From NCBI GenBank assembly GCA_905221605.1, contig CAJNDS010002438.1, forward strand, positions 137,501-170,000: a stretch of 32,500 nt of DNA, read 5' to 3'. Positions within the stretch are counted from its first letter, which is position 1. Each line of letters begins with the position of its first letter. This document shows, in pieces, positions 18,153 to 28,300 of this stretch. The stretch comes from Symbiodinium natans (taxonomy: Eukaryota > Sar > Dinophyceae > Suessiales > Symbiodiniaceae). The notes beneath the pieces were generated by a model that saw only the letters and a program-made list of their open reading frames with translations, ran no database searches and was not told where the DNA came from. The translations under genes were made by a program, and so were the position numbers.

Positions 18153-21100
18153 TCATGAATCTGGTGCCCAGTGTTCAGCAGACTCAGGAGTGCCCTGGGG
18201 GCAGCAGCAGAGATTGCGGATAGGCTCCATGCAAAGGCAGAGCCGAGGGCTCCAACTCCTGGCAGGCGGCGATGAAGCTTTTCCGTGCTGCGATAGGAAC
18301 GTGGATTCTATTTGACATTTGCCGTCATCTGCCTTGCTGGCACTTGGTTCAGGTTCAGAGTGGCGAATATGAGGGGGTTCACTGGGGTTCAACATGTTGT
18401 GCACGGCCTGCTTCGCAGGAGGAGCTGAAGCTGCCGGTCGCAGGCGCCGCTGCTTTGCTTGCCAAAGCAACTCAAACGTCATGCGGTGCCCGGCGTCTCG
18501 GGCATAGTCCAGCGCGCTGTGCCCCGCCTGATCCACCTGCACATGGCGAAGCACGCAGAATCACAAGTGGCGAGCAAAAGGCGTCTGCCCCCCACCTCCC
18601 CCCCCTCCAGAGCTGGCCTGGGTGGGATCTGCATCATGGAGCAGCAAGCGCGCGCACAAGGCCTTGTTGCCCTCGGATGCTGCCCAGTGCAGCGCTGTCC
18701 ACTCGCAACGGCCTTCATGCACAGCCTGCGCGCGGCAACCACTTGCACCGTGAACCCAACACCCGCCAAAGTGTCGCCTGACTGTAGAATGTCCTGCGCA
18801 TACACAGAATCACGGATGTCCTGCCAACCGTAGTTCTCCACAGCTGTGACCGCTGCTGCCAGCACAGGGTGCAGGGCATCCTGGGTTCAACGAAGAGGTG
18901 TCACTGGGCCAAGGACGGCTTAAGGCCGTTGAAGCGGGTGACGTAATTGCTCCAAGTTCAAGAGAAGGTTATACGAACCACTTCGATTCTGAGACATTGT
19001 GGGTGATATTTGTGGGAAGCAAAAGAAGCTATGTGAGCTGAGTCTCTGCAGATGTTACGAAAGTTGGAGGTCAATTGCAAGGGTTTGGCTTCGAGCAAGA
19101 ACTTGCACAGCTTACGCCCATGCAGAGCTGTTTACGAAAATAAGGGAACCCCTAAAACAGACCCCCCGAAATAGTAAGGATTCCCTTAAACAAGCACCCC
19201 AAGATACCCCCTAGTTTCGGAAACCCCAAAAATGGGCTGACAAGACAGAAACGAACGTTCGGCGTTCCAGCGCTGGCCTGGGCATCGGCACTCGAGCCAT
19301 GGTGCAAGAGGAGGTTGCAAACCTCGCAAGGTGGAGCTGCCTTAAGCAGACTGGGTCGCTGTAGAGCTTGCAATCTCATTAAGGGCCACCGAAGAAGCAG
19401 GCACCGAATTTGGCACCTTAGAACGTGCGCAAACTCTTGGAAGACTTTGTGTGAAGCATGTCTAGGTGATCGGGGCCTTCCAGTATGTGCAGCACTGCCT
19501 AGCCCTTACAGGTGTGCCTGTACCCTAAACCCTAAACCCTAAACCCTACAAATCCTAAACCCTAAACCCTAAACCCTAAACCCTTTCGCTTCCGGAAGCC
19601 CTGAACACGCAGAGGGCCTCAGCCTCACCGGCTTCCTCCGCACAGTCCAGGGGCGTCCAGCCGCGCTCGTCCTGGCACCCCCTATGCCCCCAACTCAAGC
19701 CCTCCGATTTAGGGTTTCGGGTGTCGGGTTTAGGGCTAGGGTTTAGGGTTTAGGGTTTAGGGTTTAGGGTTTAGGGTTTAGGGTTTAGGGTTTAGGGTTT
19801 AGGGTTTAGGGTTTAGGATGACTCAGGAGTCTTGCGTGCTTCCCATCTGCATCGGTTCTGCTCCAATCTGCATCGGTTCTGCTCCAGCAGGTTGGGATTC
19901 GATGGTTCTTCTGATAGAGAGAAATAAGGTTGTCACAACAACGGGTACACAACGAGCAGCATCCTCTGAACCGGGAAGGGATGCCAGAAAAGCAGCTTGC
20001 ACGACCTGACCAGCAAATCCTAAAACCCCTAAACCTTTCTGGGGCTTCACGATATTAGGGGTACCTTTTTGGGGTCCCTGCTATCAGGGGATCCCCCCCC
20101 CCCCCCTATTTTCGTAAACCCCCATAACCCCCGTAAGCTCAGCGTGATAAGCCCCCCCCCCCCCTCCTCACAGAAAGGGTCGGCGCCCGCAGCCAGCAGT
20201 CGACGGCAAATCTCCAAGCGACCTTGTGCTGAAGGCTTCTTTCAGGTTTAGGGTTTAGGGTTTAGGCCTTCTTTCAAGAACTCCTTCCCCAAGCAGCGTG
20301 CGCCAACACTTGAGTAGGGGTTCCAACAGTCTAAGTAGGACCTGGGATCTTCCCCCTTGTTCTAACAGTCCTTGATGGGGATTCTAGTACCCCCTACTAT
20401 AATCCCTACAAAGGACTGTTGGTAAAAGGGGGAAACATCCCAAAGTAGGAGCTAGATTGTTGTGCAGCCGCGGCGCCCCGGCCCACAGTTCAGTACTACA
20501 TGGGCAGTGAACGCCGACAACTGCCCAGAAACCTCAGCCCTAAGCCATGTTTTCCTGTTGACTCCGACTCCTCAACCTTGTGTAAAACACCGTTCTCCCT
20601 TTGGACCTGCAGGTCTGCGCAATAAGCTGAAATTTTGAGCTCAGACACCTTCCATGGCTGCCCAGTGAAGGATGGTCCAGGCGGGAGGGTCGTCCAAGGG
20701 GTAGACGGCACTCCAGCCATGTGTCTCGATGCCTGTGGCTGTTTCTCATGTCGGTGAGGTGTCAAGTTTTTGGGAAGTGGTCACCGCGTATGGGTTTAGG
20801 GCTTAGGGTTTAGGGAGGATCCGAGTCGCTAGAGTCGAATTTGCAGCAGCCTGTCATGAAGTGGGTCGGTAAAAGCCTCGCTTGGTCGCGCTACCACACC
20901 CCCGCCCCGACCCCTTGTCGTTTGCCCCCGTCCTTGGTCGCAGAAACTGTAGTTATTTTCACCTACTTTCACCAGCAAGACCAGAGATCAAGACGGCACT
21001 TGATCCGTTCATGAAGTTTGCGCGCGCAGTTGTGCTGGCTCGGTGTGGAGTGGTCTGCTCTGCCTGAATGCACGGAAATGGTTCTGAAGACTAGGCGCCG

Positions 21101-21269
21101 CTGATTGTTGCCTTACGCACAGGTCTAGGCAAGTCTTGTATTTGACTCGCTCCCCATTCTTGCTCCTCCAGTATGGGGTTCCTCTGTTACACGACTCACT
21201 CAGCGCCTTCCAGCGCAGCCGCGTAGACCAGAGGCATTGACGAGCTTCCCCCGCTGTCGGTGGCCGCAC
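18153..21269 (-). CDS. Multi-exon ankyrin-repeat protein gene, partial at its 5' side
   Basis: Minus-strand exons give a continuous ankyrin pattern when joined: 21207-21269 (SSSMPLVYAAALE), 20649-20732 (PAWTILHWAAME), 20167-20228 (QGRLEICRRLLAAGADPFCE), 19609-19671 (DERGWTPLDCAEEAGEAEAL), 19268-19322 (VCNLLLHHGSSADAQAS), a less certain one near 18816-18887, about 18597-18725 (EWTALHWAASEGNKALCARL) and terminal exon 18153-18536 (VDQAGHSALDYARDAGH, then a tail to the stop). The GADP-to-GWTPL and ALC-to-NLLLHHG spacings match the 33-residue ankyrin consensus exactly across introns. Donors appear to be GC, GT and GA with AG acceptors, mostly AG|G. Ankyrin repeats mediate protein binding; no partner can be inferred. 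The first exon is not identified. The 18597 boundary falls in an eight-G run and is one base out of frame, so its end is uncertain. Confidence 0.7.
19129..19228. mobile_element. MITE-like family B, copy 3
   Basis: About 100 bp. Left end GTTTACGAAAATAAGGGAAC; right end CCCCTAGTTTCGGAAACCCC, a clear imperfect inverse. It sits in an intron of the ankyrin gene. Confidence 0.65.
19522..19584 (-). repeat. Interstitial telomeric repeat (CCCTAAA)
   Basis: Two CCCTAAA runs separated by a TACAAATC break, beginning 25 bp from the donor of the 19609-19671 ankyrin exon. Confidence 0.95.
19708..19816 (+). repeat. Interstitial telomeric repeat (TTTAGGG), opposite orientation
   Basis: Degenerate (TTTCGGG, TTTAGGGC) then about eleven perfect TTTAGGG units. 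It lies on the other side of the same ankyrin exon from the CCCTAAA block at 19522, so the exon sits between inverted telomeric blocks. Confidence 0.95.
20049..20124. mobile_element. MITE-like family B, copy 4 (shortened)
   Basis: Left end ACGATATTAGGGGTACC; right end CCTATTTTCGTAAACCCCCA. About 76 bp with a poly-C run inside. In the intron after the 20167-20228 ankyrin exon. Confidence 0.55.
20343..20441. mobile_element. MITE-like family A, copy 3 (best preserved)
   Basis: Left arm TGGGATCTTCCCCCTTGTTC then TAACAGTCCTTGATGGGGAT. Right arm AATCCCTACAAAGGACTGTT then GGTAAAAGGGGGAAACATCC. The two arms pair over almost the whole length, giving a long hairpin. In an intron of the ankyrin gene. 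Confidence 0.75.
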
Positions 21270-22228
21270 CTGGTGGACAGACATGAGTGCGACATAGCAT
21301 TCGGCAGCCAAATGTATAGCAAATAAACTAACAATAAGTATATATAATCATTATCAGGTTAATAATCATAATGCGATTTTCAGAAGACATGCAGACCCGA
21401 ACAGGCCTCCGTCCGACTCGAAGGAGGTCGTTGTAGAGAGCAGCTGCACAGAGGCACTGGGCAACTCATCGTGCACGAAGTCCTTCCTTAATTGTCGTTG
21501 TCTTACAGACCCTAAATCCTAAACCCTAAAGGCGACTCGCCCTCAAAAAACCAAGCTAAACAACTCTCATCATGCCCTATGTGGTCAGGATGCACGTCAG
21601 CCGGACGGTAGTTCAGGAACTTCTCAACCTGCAGATCGGGTAAACTTGAAGCATGCAACCTAACTACGAGTACCAAGTGAGGTGTGCACCGAATTGTGTA
21701 TAGAGTTCCACTGCTGCCTCTTGTTAATGCATGACCTGTGGGCAGCCGGTGAAAGTGGCATTCACAAAAAGACCACCCGTGCGGCGGAGCATATCAATGC
21801 CTTTCGGCTGAAGCAGTCTTGCTGGGTAATTGCAAGCCTTCCGAGCGCGGACATACGGACATGGTCATTTCTCAGAAGTATAATAGGAGCCGCCTGAAGA
21901 TCAGGACCCCAAACGGCACCATTTGCTACAGCATCTCCCACATGACTTCATAGGCATTTGCAGCAGGAGTGGATGACAGTTGTCAATGCCCGTGCAGCTG
22001 TAGGACTCCCCTTTCGACGCCCCGTAGTCATATTATATCATCATATATCATAATGGACTCAAATCCTGCGCACTTATATACATCGTATAAACATAGTAAT
22101 ATACATAATACAAATAAGGAGATGTGCCCCGGGCCGCTCCTCGTGGGCAACATCGTCGAGCTCCTAGTAGACCAGACTCGAGTGGAGTCGTGCATGTTGC
22201 TGTCGGAAGGGGTGTACATGGGTGTACA
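21270..22228. other. No recognisable gene
   Basis: Unique DNA upstream of the first identified ankyrin exon, where the missing 5' exon(s) might lie. A short AT-rich TATCATATATC stretch lies at about 22029-22060. I see no exon that I can support. Confidence 0.4.
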
Positions 22229-22320
22229 TTGGGATGTTCCCCCCTTATACTACTAACAGTCCTTGACAGGGATTTTAAGAGGGGGGTACTATAATACCTA
22301 TTAAGGACTGCTAGTATAAG
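22229..22320. mobile_element. MITE-like family A, copy 4 (right end diverged)
   Basis: Left arm TTGGGATGTTCCCCCC then TACTAACAGTCCTTGACAGG. The right arm TAAGGACTGCTAGTATAAG is present but the terminal GGGGGAACATCC is lost. Confidence 0.65.
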
Positions 22321-23255
22321 TGTGTACAGCAGGTGCTCGCCCAAGCGCGGCTCCAGCATGTCGCTGCTGGCGTCAGTCTGCGAAGCCGCTGCGGTCAGCC
22401 TGGGCCTTCGCCAAATGACTGGCTTATCTCGTCTGCCATTGGGCCGATGAGATCCTGTGTGTCCATCGTTAGTCAAGAGAGTGCAGACAAGTACATCGAT
22501 GACGAGGCCCGCGCAAAGGGTGTTTCTGCTGTGGCCCTGTTGCATGGCAGGACTCCCACGTCTTCGACGCCTCGGATCTGTCGATTCCGCTCCAGTGGCT
22601 CCACACTTAAGGCCAAACTTACTGAGAGCTCCCACTTGGATGTATTTTAGCCAAAGCGCGGCTTTCAGCACAGATTCGGCCTGAGCTCGTGCAGCCTGCA
22701 GGACGGAGCTGTCGCAAAAGGATCTTGGGGTATCATGCTAGTCATGCCTACTGGGGTGGCATTGTTTCAGGGTTCCAGATCTCAAGTGGAAGGCTGCCAC
22801 GAGCCTGCGCAGATGCAAGGCTTCTGTTCCAGGCAGATGCCGCCGCACCTTCGCTGGCTTTGCTGCTTCCCCCAGGGTCGGCAGCCAACTTTCTCAGCCA
22901 AGTTGCTGTGATGGGCAGCCATTTCCTCCACAGGCTTCAGTCTCTTACTTGGCTTCGGGCGCAATTTGGGCTACTCCTGTTGTGGCGGCGGCTTGCGGGA
23001 CATAAGCCCGTTGCAGCTAGTCCGATTCCATAACCTCTCAGTCGCATAGCCTATCTCAAAATCATGTCGTCTCAGCCGGCATGAGATTCGTTGTGTGCCA
23101 TCCTTTACTTTGAGCCCGGTATACTGAGCTCCAAGCCGGCTTGGGGGTCTCACAGAACCATCGGAATCCCTAAACCCTTTTGCTGCAGGCTTGCGTGAGT
23201 CCTCGCCTGGATGTGTCGCGCTTGTTCTCCGAACAAAGCCAGACACAGAATGAAC
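22321..23255. other. No recognisable gene; probably holds the retrogene's 3' region
   Basis: Unique DNA with overlapping ORFs of 60-107 residues on both strands. A single CCCTAAACCCTTTTGC string at about 23168 marks a change of sequence on the downstream side of the retrogene and could be its 3' boundary. No poly-A tail was seen. Confidence 0.35.
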
Positions 23256-24008
23256 CTACTGATTGACAAGTGTTCTCGAGCTGACCGTGCCGCCATGTTT
23301 GCGAATCTCTTCACGAAGTATCACGCGCAAACGAATGAGCCATGAGCGTCGTTCACCACGAGGGGCCTCCCTGTGCTCTCGCTGGAGATCGGACAAAATG
23401 GCTTGCAACCCCTTTACCACCTCCGCATCACTCTTCGCCTGTGCAACAAAATGTCGCACGAAGCCTTCTGGATCATCCCGCAAGGAAGGAAAGGTGTTCG
23501 GTTCGCAAGAATCGCCAGATCTGAGGTCATGGTTGTCTCGTTTGTGTTGGTTGGGTTCCCCTGTGTCCATAGCATCAGTATCCTGAACTATAGCAGTCTC
23601 GCGCAAGTGCTTCAGCATGGCAGGCTTTCGTATGTTGGGATCACCTGCTGTAGGGTCACGCCTCTCCCCTTGAGCTTGTTCGGGTTCCCCATCATGTGGG
23701 AAAAGAAGCTCGGCAAGATTGAGTCTTGTGGCAAGGGGAGCATCTGGAGTGCCAGAAGTGCGGAGTGGCTCATAGCTGAAGTCCTGCAACTGTTCCCGCA
23801 ACTGTTGTCGGCAGTCATCCCTGGCCTGACGGAGCATGTTCATGGCCGCCTTGAGGTGGTTCTCCACATCAGATGGTACTTTGAGGATCGCTGCCTTTCG
23901 TATGGCATAACCAATGCATGAACATAGCTTAATGTGGCCCGTGTCTGACACCATGGCAAACACTGGAGTGCGAAGCACTAAAGAACTACTGAATCTGAAT
24001 TGTTGCAA
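23256..24008 (-). CDS. Uncharacterised 250-aa protein, retroposed trans-spliced mRNA
   Basis: An intact intronless ORF starting 28 nt after two tandem spliced-leader relicts. ATG at 24006-24008 is the first in the frame. The protein is hydrophilic. Its N-terminal third has a possible short hydrophobic start, and there is a helix-rich part at about 50-80 (NHLKAAMNMLRQARDDCRQQ). The middle is low-complexity and charged. A second helical region occupies about 180-240 (FVRHFVAQAKSDAEVVKGLQ). I do not recognise a family. Known biology: dinoflagellate mRNAs receive a 22-nt leader by trans-splicing, and processed cDNAs carrying it are recycled into the genome; repeated rounds stack relicts. Two relicts imply two rounds. 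The open frame suggests recent or functional insertion. Confidence 0.65.
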   Translation of the reverse strand: MQQFRFSSSLVLRTPVFAMVSDTGHIKLCSCIGYAIRKAAILKVPSDVENHLKAAMNMLRQARDDCRQQLREQLQDFSYEPLRTSGTPDAPLATRLNLAELLFPHDGEPEQAQGERRDPTAGDPNIRKPAMLKHLRETAIVQDTDAMDTGEPNQHKRDNHDLRSGDSCEPNTFPSLRDDPEGFVRHFVAQAKSDAEVVKGLQAILSDLQREHREAPRGERRSWLIRLRVILREEIRKHGGTVSSRTLVNQ

Positions 24009-24036
24009 TCACCCGCTTTGGGTCTCGTAGCCGACA

Positions 24037-24066
24037 CTTGAGCCAAAATGGCTTGAGCCAAAATGG
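24037..24066 (-). other. Two tandem dinoflagellate spliced-leader relicts
   Basis: On the minus strand CCATTTTGGCTCAAG occurs twice back to back, at 24052-24066 and 24037-24051. This is the 3' 15 nt of the conserved dinoflagellate spliced leader (..CCGTAGCCATTTTGGCTCAAG). Loss of the first bases is as expected if a new leader was spliced at the AG inside the old one. Telomeric CCCTAAA repeats begin two bases beyond it. Confidence 0.93.
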
Positions 24067-24068
24067 CA

Positions 24069-24131
24069 TCCCTAAACCCTAAACCCTAACCCTAAACCCT
24101 AAACCCCTAAACCCTAAACCCTAAACCCCTT
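24069..24131 (-). repeat. Interstitial telomeric repeat upstream of the retrogene
   Basis: About nine CCCTAAA units with one CCCTAAC and extra-C variants, between the spliced-leader relicts and the coiled-coil exon at 24141. Confidence 0.95.
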
Positions 24132-24140
24132 TTCGCGCTC

Positions 24141-24271
24141 CTCCCGCGTCCGCTGCTGTGCGGCCTCCAGGCGTGACAGCTGACTCGCGGCATCCTGACA
24201 GCCAGGACTGGGAGGTGCCTACATCAGGGGTTAATATTCAATAGTGATACGCGAGAAGCAGAGATATAGAC

Positions 24272-24308
<37 letters not shown>

Positions 24309-25269
24309 TGTATATATATATATAAAGATGTCTATCATTTCTACACATATGTGTGCACGTGTGTTTGTTCATGCTGCTTGTTCAGGGGTGGTTCTGGAAA
24401 TTCTTGTTCTGTTCCTTAGCTCGTACATGCTCGTACATCCTCTTGCGCCTTGCCCTCGCGCGCTGTTCAGGACCGCAAGTCATAGTGCGTTTGGTTGTTG
24501 AGTTTCAGTAACGCAAGTGCGCTCATTTTCATAGAGATTAGCTTCGTCAGCTCTGAGATTTTTTTGTGTCATCCTACAGTGTCTCAAACCTGTCGCGCGT
24601 CCCATGCACATGCTTCACATGCCGGTGTTCAAAATACTGAATGCCTTCACTTTGCCAGCCTCCAACTGAGATGTCGTGGTGGCCAGCTGCGTCTCGCTCA
24701 CTTCCCTCGCAGGATCAATGTGTTCTCTGCATCGACGTTCGCTACAGAAGCATCAGCATGTACCAGCTAGGCCTGCACATGTCCACACATACAGTTGCAC
24801 ATCCCTGGTCATGCCACAGCAAAGGCAAGCACGTGCTACTGGTGGGCCGATGCCGAGACACCTCATTCGTCGCAGCTGCTGCTGCTCCTCGCGGATCCCT
24901 TATTTCAACCCCTAAACTAAACCCTAGACCCTACCCTTTTTTGCAACTGGGTAAACCCTCCCGTAAACCCTTTTGCATCTGGCCTGCTGTGGCTCTGCCA
25001 GGTGACCAATACTGACTCCCGTAAACCCTAAACCCAAGAACACAATCTTCTCAGCTTGGACAGGCTCCTCATCCAACTTCGCCCTTGCAGTGGCCAGCTG
25101 CTGCTCACCTTCCCTCGGCTTAGGATTGCTGCAACTGCTCATAGCTAAAAGGTGCAATGTCTGCGCAGCTCTGGTGGTTGGGGGATCCTCAACTTCTCCT
25201 GCTTGCTAATGCAGGCCGCGGCACTTGATTTGCCGCAGTCGCGCGTGCTCCTGCACATGGCTCTTGCTT

Positions 25270-25300
<31 letters not shown>

Positions 25301-28300
25301 AACTAAACCCCAAATCCTAAACCCCCCCCCCCTAACTGCTGCGCGGATGGAGGTTTCAAAACCCCTTCCTGTTGAGCTGCTTGCTTCATCGCCTGCTCGG
25401 TGCCTTGAACTTTGGTTTGGAAGGCCATTTCCTGAGCTTTCTCTGGACCGGCTGGGGCTATTGCACTGTGATGCGTAGTAGTATACATATTGAAATGAAA
25501 TTATTCTATTCTGATATGTTCCTGTTAAGAGAGTAGTATATCATTATATCACTATATCATTATATCATTATGCCATTATGTCACTATGTCATTGTATGAC
25601 TATATCATCATATCATCATTACATTATTATCTTGCAATATTCATACATTCTTATATCACAAAATATAATGTTGTTCCATTGGTATTGTATTAGCCCAGCT
25701 CCCAAATGCCGAGGTCCGCGCCGCACACTGCTCGTCCGTCGCCAGATTCATGGCGGCTTCCTCCGGTGCAAAGCTGCTCCCCGGCTCTCGTCGATCTATA
25801 CTAATATACAATAATATAACATAATAATATGACAATACAAGAATCTCTCTCTCTCTCTCTCTTCCTTTCTTTATTGGGGCGTGGGCTCACACTCTCTTCC
25901 TTCCTTCCTTCCACAGCACATAACCCCCAAGGGGGTCGTCCCAGGGGACGTGCTCCAGCGATCCAGTCGGCAAAGAAATACTAGAATACAGGCTGGGGTT
26001 ACATCCGTTTCGGCTCACACTCTCTCTCTCTCTCTCTGGGTCTAGCAGCACCAGGCAACGGACGAGGCTCAGCCCTTGAGGCCCCTCAAGAAAACAGTAA
26101 GAATACAATCATATAATAACACAAAATGTCATAATACAGTAACATAAAATATCATAATATCGTAATATAAAAACTATAGTAGTGCAATACCTGCCTGCTC
26201 TTGGCGCAACATGCGGAGTTCGGAGCGACATTCCTGCAACTTTTCTTTGGGGTTAGTTAGGTGTTGCCCCAAGGGTTGAGCAGGACCAGGAGATGTAGAG
26301 TTGCCGGACCACCATGTGCGATGCAGAACTCCCGTTTACAGAAGACCTGCGGTCGACGCCGGACTTTCGCTGCAAAACTGCCACACCTTGCGGGCAGCGA
26401 AGACCCGCAGCTGTGCTCTCTCCTGGATTGCGTCACCTAAGCCCAGGAATGACAAATCTGAGCCGACCCTGAAGACATGTGTATGAGGACTGGAGAGTAC
26501 CATGCACAACATCACGTCCATCTTGCTGGGTTGTTGGTCACAACTACCCCCTGAGGGTTTGCTTGCACCGGTCCTATGACTCTACATACTCAGGGTCGCC
26601 CGGCACTACTGAAACATGAGGGGGACTTTAGCGCAACTAGTTAAACGCAAGTGGCCCCACAGCGTCATGAAAGCACCCTCCACACTTCAGAACAGCTTTC
26701 CCGAACGAGGCTGACGTACCTCCCTCCAAAAAGAACAACGAGCCCAGCCCTCAAACATGCCCTAAACTTTGGATGTTCCCCCCTTCTACTAACAGTCCTT
26801 GATAGGGATCAAAGTCCCCCCCCCATTATAATCCCTACAAAGGCCTCTTAGTACAAGGGGGAACATCCTACACCCTAAACCCTCCTTCCACAAAAAACAA
26901 ACAAACCCTAAACCCTAAACCCTTTTTTTGGACCCAGACTCCTGAAGTCAGCCGGGAAAGGCCTTGAAACCCTAAACCCTAAAAAGTCGAAGCCATGACC
27001 AGTCACTGGCCGCCGCCATCTCTTCCTTCAGCTCCAGGGCCAATGACTGGCGGAGCGCTTCCTGTGAGGCCTTGGCCTCCTCGCAGGGCCGAATGCAAAA
27101 TACTGTGCAAAACTGCCACAACTTGTTCTTCCGACTAAAAACACACAAGCAAATAAAACATATATAAATACACATATATATTTATTTTTTACTTTAATTA
27201 GACGTATCCCATATCTACATATATATATATATACATACATGCATACTCATATATATATATAATATGTATATATGAAAGCCGATTCTTGCTAAATATCTTA
27301 TTTCAAAATTCCCCAAGGCCGTGGCGCGCTGGGAAGAGCTTAAATCACAAGAGCCCAGGAACTGCAGGTCTTCTGTACTACCTACTTAAACACCCGCATG
27401 CAATCCCACCATCCGGATTAGAGAACAAATGCCGAACCACACGCCAAGTTGAGCCCAGCGTTCAGATAAAGATGCAAACTCATTTGAAAACGGCAAGCCC
27501 TAGTGCCAAAAACTACTCATTGTTCAGGTTGCTGCATGGTTCTTGTCACTGTCCAGCTAGCTAGCCACTGGGCCGCAAGGAGGCACAAAAGGAAACCCTT
27601 GACATCCTTAAACCCTGGTGCTTTGGGGGGTGACTACGAGGTTTCAAGATGGGCTTAGCATCTCGGTGGTCCTCCTTGGTCAGAGCAGCCGCCGTCTTGA
27701 GCTCTGTTGCAAAAAAATCTTCGGCCCGCGCCTGTCGAGACTCGTTTGTTCACCGTTCCCCCGGTTTTAACGGCCACCAAATGGGGCAGGGCACTATGTT
27801 TCCTTTTGGGGTCTCTTATGATAAGACGGAGCCAATATTTTCAGGGATGAACGATAGTTTAGAGAAGTGCCCAGATGTCACATAGCACCTAACATGCGAC
27901 GGTTAGGTTGTGTGAGGCCTATATGCTCCCTATGTTGGAGGGTTCAACAACTGAGGAATTCCCTAAACCCTGAACCCTAGCCCCTAAGGCAACTCGGCAA
28001 CGCCCTCCTATGAAAAACTCGCAACCCCCGTAAACCCTAAACCCTAAACCCTAAACCCTAAACCCTAAACTCTAAACCCTAACCCACCTCCAGGTGGGAC
28101 GCCCAGCTCAGAAGCTCGTCCTTGCAGGATCGCCTTGCTTCCTGGGTTCGGAGATGTTGCTACTGCATGTAAAGAGTCTTGCTATTTTGTAGTCTTTATA
28201 CCATCTTATATCCCTCTCCCTCTGCCCCGCCATCCCCGAGGGTCTAACCATCTTATATGTACTAAGCCATTTTTGTATGTACGAGCTTGAACATGTTGTA

